Positions 1 through 4,848 of a stretch of 8,235 bases of DNA are shown piece after piece (the first letter of the stretch is position 1; every line of letters starts with the position of its first letter). The notes beneath the pieces are model-generated. The model was not told where the DNA came from. It worked only from the letters and a program-made list of their open reading frames with translations, and made no database searches. The position numbers and the translations under genes were made by a program. This DNA comes from DATHSY01 sp046729855 (GTDB lineage Bacteria; Actinomycetota; UBA4738; HRBIN12), in assembly GCA_046729855.1 (NCBI GenBank), contig JBKPHM010000048.1, positions 1 to 8,235 on the forward strand, read 5' to 3'.

Positions 1-81
1 GCTATTTCCGGCGCGGGATGAGCGGGATGAAAAGAAGCCGGCGGTCGTTTACGCCGAGCCCGGCGACAAAAAAGGTCGCGC

Positions 82-198
82 TTTGCAGGGATTTTACGGG
101 AGCGACGGGACTCGAACCCGCGACCTCCGGCGTGACAGGCCGAGTCGGGCACGACGACGCTTGGCGACGAACTCCTCTGAACGGCCTCATTTGCAGGG
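82..198. repeat. 9-bp direct repeat flanking the tRNA fragment
   Basis: TTTGCAGGG occurs at 82-90 and again at 190-198, 108 bp apart, each followed two bases later by a TTTT run. The two copies sit on either side of the tRNA-Asp fragment. They might be duplicated ends of a small tRNA-derived unit, or chance. The rest of 1-300 holds no gene I can support. Confidence 0.3.
97..142 (-). tRNA. 3' half of a tRNA-Asp(GTC) gene, truncated; probable att scar
   Basis: Read on the minus strand this stretch fits the 3' half of a tRNA exactly. It has an anticodon loop CTGTCAC with anticodon GTC (Asp, bases 134-136), the 3' anticodon-stem strand GCCGG, and a five-base variable loop AGGTC. It then has a T stem GCGGG/CCCGT around loop TTCGAGT, the acceptor strand CGCTCCC and discriminator G at 97. 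No CCA is encoded. Upstream, where the D arm and the 5' acceptor strand GGGAGCG should lie (about 143-172), nothing matches, so this is not a functional tRNA. Tyrosine-recombinase elements commonly integrate at tRNA 3' ends and leave such fragments; that origin is inferred, as no integrase is in view. Short ORFs crossing it (peptides such as GATGLEPATSG and EVAGSSPVAP) are translations of tRNA sequence, not proteins. Confidence 0.8.
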
Positions 199-247
199 CC
201 TTTTGACCTGGGAGTCAGCCCGGCGCCGCATGGTTGAGCCAATCGTT

Positions 248-300
248 CAATCGACGTTTGGGCCACGAGTGGGCCACGAAATCTTGCCTTCGTAGACAAC
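248..300. repeat. Long direct repeat, left copy (DR1)
   Basis: Positions 248-281 are identical over 34 bp to 2887-2920, and the ungapped match continues to 300 at 47/53 overall. The repeat contains an internal tandem of GGGCCACGA (260-268 and 271-279). In one plus frame it reads NRRLGHEWATK, which resembles a charged C-terminal tail, but no enclosing gene is visible. The last 16 bases (284-299) form a degenerate version of the palindrome found in the right copy. With DR2 it brackets the small-protein/MFS/MarR module. Confidence 0.85.
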
Positions 301-336
301 GCACCCCGTCGGGGCGGGGAAGGGCGTCGCTGACGT

Positions 337-378
337 CGCACGGACAGCCAGCTTCCGAGCCGGACGGCTGTCCGTGCG
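337..378 (-). terminator. Strong 13-bp hairpin downstream of the small-protein gene
   Basis: CGCACGGACAGCC (337-349) pairs perfectly with GGCTGTCCGTGCG (366-378) around a 16-nt loop. It begins 22 nt past the stop codon of the 76-residue minus-strand gene, where an operon terminator is expected. No T-run follows on the minus strand. High-GC actinobacteria often use hairpins without a U-tract, so terminator is the best reading, but a processed or regulatory RNA stem is possible. Confidence 0.55.
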
Positions 379-400
379 GACCTCGGCGCCGCGGCGGTCG

Positions 401-631
401 TCACGCGGCAGCGTCCAGGTCGTCGCTTGCGGAACGTCGGGCGACGGACGCCAGCCGCCAGCGCAGCTGCTCGAGCGCGCGCTCCTTGGCGCGCAGCTCC
501 GGGGTACTTTCTTCACGCCGCCGGGGCTCCTCGAGCTCGAGAAAGAGCGCCTGGATCCGCCGCACGAGCCGAACGGCTTCACCTCGCTCGCGGGCACGCG
601 GCTCGTATGGGCTCACGTCGCGGGTGGTCAT
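401..631 (-). CDS. Small charged helical protein, unknown function (76 aa)
   Basis: This 76-residue protein is not one I recognise. It is rich in Arg, Glu and Leu (for example RRIQALFLELEEPRRRE at 24-40 and ELRAKERALEQLRWRL at 45-60), has no Cys, no signal peptide and no membrane segment, and looks like two amphipathic helices separated by a short acidic/Pro linker, ending in an acidic DDLDAAA tail. The ATG at 629-631 is preceded by a near-ideal Shine-Dalgarno AAAGGAGG (640-647) with 8-nt spacing, and codon use has strong G/C at third positions, which together argue it is real. It lies 77 bp downstream of the MFS exporter on the same strand, with a hairpin between them, and is followed by another strong hairpin. 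It may be co-transcribed with the exporter and act as a cytosolic accessory factor, but that is inference only. Confidence 0.65.
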   Translation of the reverse strand: MTTRDVSPYEPRARERGEAVRLVRRIQALFLELEEPRRREESTPELRAKERALEQLRWRLASVARRSASDDLDAAA

Positions 632-677
632 CGTTTCTTCCTCCTTTGGAGACGGACCTTGGACGGAGGTCGTTTGT

Positions 678-701
678 GGGGGAGCCCGGTGGGGCTCCCC
701 C
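678..701 (-). terminator. GC-rich hairpin between the MFS gene and the small-protein gene
   Basis: GGGGGAGCCC (678-687) pairs with GGGCTCCCCC (692-701), a perfect 10-bp stem with a 4-nt loop, starting 7 nt after the MFS stop codon. No U-tract follows. It could terminate the exporter transcript or only attenuate it, so that the downstream small gene is expressed at a lower level. It could equally protect the 3' end of a processed transcript. Confidence 0.55.
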
Positions 702-708
702 AAGTGGT

Positions 709-2283
709 TCAGGCGGCGAGGGCCGGTTGTTCGTCGCCTGCAGGCGGCTCGGGCACGACCGCGCTCTCCTCGTGGGCGTCGAGATGGAGGTCTCGCGCTC
801 TGATGAGGGCGAGCGAGATGGCGGCGCCGACGAGGGCCGTGACCCCGCCGATCACGAAGATCTCGTTCAGCCCGGAGAGGAACGCCTCCTGGGCCGCATC
901 GGCCAGGAACGCCTGCGCCTCGGGCGGTGCCGCCGCGATCGCCCCCTCGGCGTTCCCCGATGAGATCGCGGGCGCGAGCTCGCCCGCCTGTCCCTGCAAT
1001 GCGGGTGGCCCGCTTGCGAGGAGATCGCCGAGCTTGGACTCGACCCGTCCCTGGAAGACGGCGCCGAGTGCGGCGATCCCGACCGCGACCCCGACCTGGC
1101 GGAAGGTGTTGTTGATCGCCGCTCCCGTCGCCGCCTTGGCAGCTGGAACGACGCCGATCGCGGCCTCGGAGACGGTCGGGTTGACGAGGCCGATCCCGGC
1201 GCCCATGAGGAGCATCCCGGAGAGGAGCGCCGTCCACTCGGAGCCGGCGTCGAGGCCACCTGCGAGGAGGAGGCCGACTCCCGCGACTCCGAGGCCGACG
1301 CCGATCAGCGCGCGGAGCGGAACACGTTCCGAGAGCCTCGCCGCAAGCGGTGAGAAGACGAACGCCATGGCCGTGATCGGAAGGAGCCGCACCCCCGCCT
1401 CGAGCGGGGAGAGGCCGAGGACGTTCTGGAGGTAGAGGACGACATAGAGGAGCATCGAGAACACCGAGGCGGCGACCGCGAAGGACGCGATCGAGGCCCC
1501 GGTGAAGGCGGGGACGCGGAAGAGCCGGAGGTCGAGCATCGGGCTGCTGGAGCGGAGCTCGATCGCGGCGAAGGCCGCGAGCAATGCGGCGCCGCCCGCG
1601 AGGCTGCCCACGATCTCGGGACTCGACCAACCCTCTCCGTTGCCCCGGAGGACCCCGAAGACGAGCAGAAAGAGCGCGCTCGAGAAGGTCATGAGCCCGG
1701 CCCAATCGAGCGGTCCCGGGGTCGGATCGCGCTCCTCGCGTAGCTTCGCGAGCGCGAGGGCGATCGTCAGCAGACCGACCGGCACGTTGACGAAGAAGAT
1801 CCACTCCCAGCCGAGGGAGTCGACGAGCAAGCCGCCGACCAGTGGCCCCACGGCGACCCCCACCCCCACGCTTGCTCCCCAGATCCCGAGCGCGGTCTTG
1901 CGCTCGCGAGGAGCGAACTCCTGCGCGATCAGTGCGAGCACCGTTCCGAACATCGCCGCGCCGCCGATTCCCTGCAGGCCGCGGGCCAAGTTGAGGGTGA
2001 GCGGGTCGCCGGCGAACCCGGCGAAGAGCGAGGCGGCCGTGAAGGCGGCGAGCCCGACGGTGAAGACGAGCTTGCGACCGAGCCGGTCGGCGAGCGAGCC
2101 GGCCATCAGCGTGAGCGCGGCGAGGGCGAGGACATAGGAGTCGACCACCCACTGCAGGTCGGTCAGGCTTGCCCCGAGGTCGCGCTCGATCTCAGGCAGC
2201 GCCACGTTCACGATCGTGACGTCGAGCAGGAGCATGAACGTCGCGATCGAGACGGTCATGAGCGTCCACCATTTCCGTGCCAT
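709..2283 (-). CDS. MFS multidrug exporter, DHA2 (EmrB/QacA) family
   Basis: This is a proton-driven exporter of the inner membrane, 524 residues, the usual length for 14-TM DHA2 pumps. Visible signatures are the TM1 motif LLLDVTIVNVALPEI with Asp21, loop 2-3 motif A GSLADRLGRK (62-71), the TM4 motif LARGLQGIGG with Arg101, and the antiporter motif C GVGVAVGPLVGG (140-151). A long hydrophilic insert (about 415-470) precedes the last TM segment, and the C-terminal tail is Pro/Glu/Ala-rich. I chose the ATG at 2281-2283 because GGAGG (2293-2297) lies 9 nt upstream; the in-frame GTG at 2290-2292 abuts that ribosome-binding site. It is divergent from a MarR gene across 70 bp, the classic arrangement in which the repressor controls the pump. 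The substrate cannot be told from sequence. Confidence 0.93.
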   Translation of the reverse strand: MARKWWTLMTVSIATFMLLLDVTIVNVALPEIERDLGASLTDLQWVVDSYVLALAALTLMAGSLADRLGRKLVFTVGLAAFTAASLFAGFAGDPLTLNLARGLQGIGGAAMFGTVLALIAQEFAPRERKTALGIWGASVGVGVAVGPLVGGLLVDSLGWEWIFFVNVPVGLLTIALALAKLREERDPTPGPLDWAGLMTFSSALFLLVFGVLRGNGEGWSSPEIVGSLAGGAALLAAFAAIELRSSSPMLDLRLFRVPAFTGASIASFAVAASVFSMLLYVVLYLQNVLGLSPLEAGVRLLPITAMAFVFSPLAARLSERVPLRALIGVGLGVAGVGLLLAGGLDAGSEWTALLSGMLLMGAGIGLVNPTVSEAAIGVVPAAKAATGAAINNTFRQVGVAVGIAALGAVFQGRVESKLGDLLASGPPALQGQAGELAPAISSGNAEGAIAAAPPEAQAFLADAAQEAFLSGLNEIFVIGGVTALVGAAISLALIRARDLHLDAHEESAVVPEPPAGDEQPALAA

Positions 2284-2353
2284 TGCTGTCACCTCCGTCA
2301 GCTAGACTTGCGATCAGTCCCCAAGACTATCAGGTAAGCTGACGATCAGTCAT
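2284..2353. promoter_or_regulatory. Divergent promoter/operator between MFS and marR-type gene
   Basis: This 70-bp gap must contain both divergent promoters. It carries an exact 9-bp direct repeat CGATCAGTC at 2311-2319 and 2343-2351, spaced 32 bp (about three helical turns) apart. Between them an imperfect dyad is present: GACT (2325-2328) with AGTC (2348-2351), and TCAG (2330-2333) with CTGA (2339-2342). These are candidate MarR binding sites; two sites on the same face of the helix would allow repression of both genes. I do not see unambiguous -35/-10 hexamers. Confidence 0.55.
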
Positions 2354-2827
2354 ATGGAGCATCAACACACCGAACTTCCGCCTATGCCGGCGTCGCTGCA
2401 ACGTCGTCTCGGCGCCGTCCTCGGCTGGGCGTCCCAGAGCGCTCAGGAGGTCGCCAACCAGGCGCTCGTGCCGCTCGGGCTCACCGTCAAGCACTTCGGC
2501 GTCATGACCTTCCTCCGCCAGGAGCTGGAGCACGGCGAGGGCGGCTCACTCTCCCAGCAGGCGATCGGAGAGCGGCTCCGCATCGACCGCACGACGATGG
2601 TGTCCCTGATCGACGATCTCGAGCGGGCGGGCAACGTGAAACGCGAGCGGAACCCCGACGACCGACGTGCTTACGTAATCACGCTCACCACGGCTGGGAG
2701 GAAGGCGCAGGCGCGGGCCGAGCAGGCGGTCGACGCCCACGCCCTGGAGTTCTTCGGGCGGCTCTCCGAGCCCGAGCGGCAGGAGCTCCATCGGCTGCTC
2801 GCGCGCCTCGTCGGGCTGTCCGAGTAG
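2354..2827 (+). CDS. MarR-family transcriptional repressor
   Basis: This is a 157-residue dimeric winged-helix regulator of normal MarR length. The N-terminal dimerisation helices span about 13-60. The helix-turn-helix follows at about 64-92 (LSQQAIGERLRIDRTTMVSLIDDLERAG), then the wing with the diagnostic NPDDRRAY (100-107) and the C-terminal dimerisation helices (118-157). No Cys is present, so thiol-oxidation sensing as in OhrR is unlikely and a small-molecule ligand is more probable. The start ATG at 2354 has no clear Shine-Dalgarno, so translation may be leaderless or weak; an in-frame ATG at 2384 is an alternative. Being divergent from a DHA2 exporter, its likely role is to repress that pump and itself until the pump's substrate binds. 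Confidence 0.92.
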   Translation: MEHQHTELPPMPASLQRRLGAVLGWASQSAQEVANQALVPLGLTVKHFGVMTFLRQELEHGEGGSLSQQAIGERLRIDRTTMVSLIDDLERAGNVKRERNPDDRRAYVITLTTAGRKAQARAEQAVDAHALEFFGRLSEPERQELHRLLARLVGLSE

Positions 2828-2886
2828 CGACCGAGCTCATCGCCGTTCGTGCGCCTCAGAACCGCTCGCGAGGCGTTCTCCGCGAC

Positions 2887-2939
2887 CAATCGACGTTTGG
2901 GCCACGAGTGGGCCACGAAAACTTGTCTCAAGAGACAAC
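2887..2939. repeat. Long direct repeat, right copy (DR2), with terminal palindrome
   Basis: Positions 2887-2920 repeat 248-281 exactly (34 bp), and the ungapped match runs to 2939 at 47/53. The internal tandem GGGCCACGA lies at 2899-2907 and 2910-2918. The copy ends in a palindrome TTGTCTC-AA-GAGACAA (2923-2938), which is degenerate in the left copy. It begins 60 bp after the MarR stop codon. The interval 2828-3097 holds nothing else I can support. Confidence 0.85.
2923..2938. repeat. Perfect 7-bp inverted repeat at the end of DR2
   Basis: TTGTCTC and GAGACAA are complementary with only AA between them. The two-base spacer is too tight for an RNA hairpin, so a protein-binding dyad (recombinase or repressor half-sites) is more likely than a terminator. 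The corresponding site in DR1 (284-299) has lost the symmetry in the middle. Confidence 0.5.
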
Positions 2940-3097
2940 AGTTGCCGAATCGCAGACACAGGGTCACGCGGCGCGAGCTGATCGACCTGTCGGCCGTGTC
3001 CGCGCGTCCCCCCGCGTGGTCAGCCTGATGTACCCGTCTCGTACCCGCGACCGGTTGTCCATTCGCAGAACACACAACGGATCTGCGTGGCCCGTGA

Positions 3098-3500
3098 ATC
3101 GGGATCGTCGAATCCCGCGGCCTGATCGAGGACGGGCGCGGCGGATCGTCAGCGGGCCCACGCCGGGGCGGTTACGAGATCGACGCGCCGTTCAGGGACA
3201 GCGACGTCTTGACCTCCACGGGCCGCGTGAGCGCACCGTGGATGAAGCACGCCTCCTGCGCGTCGTTCCTCGCCAGCGCGTTGCTGATGGCGGAGCCAGT
3301 CGTGCTGATCCTTCTGAGCGCGCTCGGGCCAGGAAGCGCGCTCGACCCGGACGGGCGTAACCCCGACGCTCGTGCGCATCGTGCCCGGCTGGGGCCTGTC
3401 GGGCGACTCGAGCACGGTCGTGATCACCGTATATGCGACGGAGTTCGCCCTCGGGCTCGCGGTGCTGCTGGCGGCGCTGCGGCCGCGGAGACCGCACTCT
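3098..3500 (+). pseudogene. Probable frameshifted remnant of a small membrane protein gene
   Basis: No intact gene covers this stretch, but two successive plus-strand frames carry strong coding character. The first opens after a stop at 3095-3097 and reads through GGYEIDAPFRDSD (from about 3168) to a hydrophobic segment ASFLASALLMAEPVVLILLS near 3259-3318. Nearly all its third codon positions there are G or C. The second frame then takes over (about 3345-3490) with RIVPGWGLSGDSSTV followed by another hydrophobic segment YATEFALGLAVLLAALR, again with G/C third positions. A single frameshift around 3320-3360 would join them into one protein with two membrane segments. I do not recognise the family and see no clear start. 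It runs tail-to-tail into the HxlR gene. A sequencing error, or two real short genes, are alternatives. Confidence 0.4.
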
Positions 3501-3504
3501 GGGA

Positions 3505-3963
3505 TCAACCTGCGTCCACCAGATGCGGTCCCGAGCCGGGCACGATCTCCACCTCGGCGGGGTCAACGCCGTTGTCGTCACGGGCAACTAGTACGGCTTT
3601 GACCCTGCTGCGGTCACTGCGTCGGCGGGCGATGCGTGGCGGTTTGTCAGAGAGGTGGCGGTCGCCCCATTGCATGAGCGCGAGCAGGGGGATGGCGAGG
3701 TCGCGGCCTTTCTCGGTCAGCCGGTACTCGAACCGCGGCGGCCGCTCGCTGTAGGCGTTTCGTTCGAGGATTCCTGCCCCGACGAGGCGGTTGAGCCGCT
3801 CGGCGAGGACGTTTCGTGCCACGCCGAGGCTGTCCTGGAACTCGTCGAAGCGGCGCAGGCCGAGGAAGGCGTCCCTGACGATCAGCAGCGTCCAGCGCTC
3901 GCCGACCAGTTCGAGCGCTCGCGCGATCGAGCAGTTCTGCCCTTCGTAGGTTCGCTTGAGCAT
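3505..3963 (-). CDS. HxlR-family winged-helix transcriptional regulator
   Basis: This 152-residue DNA-binding protein opens with the family hallmark CSIARALELVGERWTLLIVRDA (11-32). It continues with FDEFQDSLGVARNVLAERLNRLVGAGILER (39-68, recognition helix and turn), the wing RPPRFEYRLTEKGRDL (74-89) and the helix ending QWGDRHL (98-104). A C-terminal extension (DPAEVEIVPGSGP, 134-146) is common in actinobacterial members. Cys11 is the only cysteine, at the position conserved in this family; in HypR and YodB an N-terminal Cys senses electrophiles or oxidants, so a thiol-based switch is plausible though not shown. The ATG at 3961-3963 lacks a strong ribosome-binding site. It is divergent from an SDR-MFS operon across 57 bp and is the obvious candidate to control it. 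Confidence 0.92.
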   Translation of the reverse strand: MLKRTYEGQNCSIARALELVGERWTLLIVRDAFLGLRRFDEFQDSLGVARNVLAERLNRLVGAGILERNAYSERPPRFEYRLTEKGRDLAIPLLALMQWGDRHLSDKPPRIARRRSDRSRVKAVLVARDDNGVDPAEVEIVPGSGPHLVDAG

Positions 3964-4020
3964 GCGCCCAGCTTAGCAATTGAGTTGCATGATAAAACTC
4001 AGTTCTGCTAGGTTCGTTTC
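3964..4020. promoter_or_regulatory. Divergent promoter and candidate HxlR operator
   Basis: This AT-richer 57-bp gap holds an inverted repeat: TGAGTT (3981-3986) against AACTCA (3996-4001), extended by outer arms TAGCA (3974-3978) and TGCTA (4006-4010) with a one-base register slip. A dimeric HxlR protein could bind it. For the plus-strand operon, TTGCAT (3985-3990) and TAGGTT (4009-4014) make a reasonable actinobacterial -35/-10 pair with an 18-bp spacer. The dyad overlaps this promoter, so binding would block or reposition RNA polymerase. Confidence 0.55.
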
Positions 4021-4848
4021 GTGAAGCAACTGAGTACGAGCACGGAACCCGGCTGGGCGGTGGTCACTGGCGCCTCGTCCGGCCTCGGCAGAGAGTTTGC
4101 GCTTGCGCTCACAGCGCGTGGCCATCCGGTGCTTGCGGTGGCGCGCCGTGGCGAGCGCCTGCGCGCCCTCGCCGACGAGGTGGGTCCAAGGGGTGGTCAG
4201 CTTGAGCCGCTGGTCGCCGATCTCTCGACCGGCGGCGGGATCGAGGTCTTGCTCGCGAGGGCGGCTTCGCTCCCGGTCGAGCTGCTCGTCAACAACGCCG
4301 GCGTCGCGGCGTACGGTCCGTTCAGCTCGATACCGGCGGAGCGCGAGCTCGAGCTCGTGCGCCTGAACGTGGAGGCAATCGTCGTGCTCACCCGCGGGCT
4401 GCTACCGACCATGCTCGAGCGCGGCCGCGGCGGCGTGATCAACGTCGCCTCGCAGATGGCCTTTCAGCCGATGCCCTATTTCGCCGCCTACGCGGCGAGC
4501 AAGGCGTTCGTACTCAGCTTCTCCGAGGCGCTCGCCGAGGAGCTGCGCGGCACAGGCGTGCGCGTCACCACGATTGCACCAGGCTTCGTCAGCACCGAGT
4601 TCGCGCAGGTCGCCGGCAGCCACGAGCCCGAGCGCCGCTTCCCCCATCTGCAGCCACGGCGTGTGGTCGAGTCCGCCCTCCGCGCTCACGACCGTGGTCG
4701 CACGGTCAAGGTCGTCGGCGCCCTCTACAGCTTCCTGACCTTCGCCGGCCGATTCGCGCCGCGCGCCGTCCTGCGGCGGATGATGGGCCGCGCCCTGCGG
4801 CCGACCCCGACACGGCGATCGGGTTCTCGCAGCGCCCCGACCGCATGA
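4021..4848 (+). CDS. Short-chain dehydrogenase/reductase (classical SDR, DltE/COG0300-like)
   Basis: This is a 275-residue NAD(P)-dependent oxidoreductase, cytosolic. The cofactor-binding motif TGASSGLG is at 16-23, and ARRGERL (41-47) after beta-2 favours NADP(H). The structural NNAG is at 91-94. The catalytic tetrad is complete: Asn116 (RLNVEA), Ser144 (INVAS), Tyr157 and Lys161 (YAASK). PGFVSTEF (187-194) follows. The C-terminal third is basic with a short hydrophobic stretch (235-250), so loose membrane association is possible. The GTG start at 4021 has no Shine-Dalgarno and sits where the predicted promoter would start transcription, suggesting a leaderless message. It is the first gene of a three-gene operon and overlaps the next by ATGA. 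Its substrate is unknown; a carbonyl compound related to what the neighbouring pump exports is inferred. Confidence 0.93.
   Translation: MKQLSTSTEPGWAVVTGASSGLGREFALALTARGHPVLAVARRGERLRALADEVGPRGGQLEPLVADLSTGGGIEVLLARAASLPVELLVNNAGVAAYGPFSSIPAERELELVRLNVEAIVVLTRGLLPTMLERGRGGVINVASQMAFQPMPYFAAYAASKAFVLSFSEALAEELRGTGVRVTTIAPGFVSTEFAQVAGSHEPERRFPHLQPRRVVESALRAHDRGRTVKVVGALYSFLTFAGRFAPRAVLRRMMGRALRPTPTRRSGSRSAPTA

Noticed and set aside
2..295. Three short open frames (62, 62 and 70 codons) over the left end
   Set aside because: They are translations through the tRNA-Asp fragment and its flank in different frames; such peptides are known annotation artefacts.
401..2152. A 583-codon minus-strand frame covering the MFS gene and the small protein
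   Set aside because: Only its last 76 codons are convincing. The rest is an Arg-rich shadow of the pump gene, which has the clear motifs and its own ribosome-binding site.
3031..3052. A 15-bp stretch matching the tRNA T-arm region of 111-125 at 14/15, suggesting a second tRNA scar
   Set aside because: The match is short, the conserved T-loop base is changed, and neither the acceptor strand nor the anticodon arm is present nearby. It is probably chance.
2908..3360. A 150-codon plus-strand frame starting inside DR2
   Set aside because: It is Arg/Pro-rich with no domain, starts in the repeat, and competes with a frame of better codon bias from about 3098.
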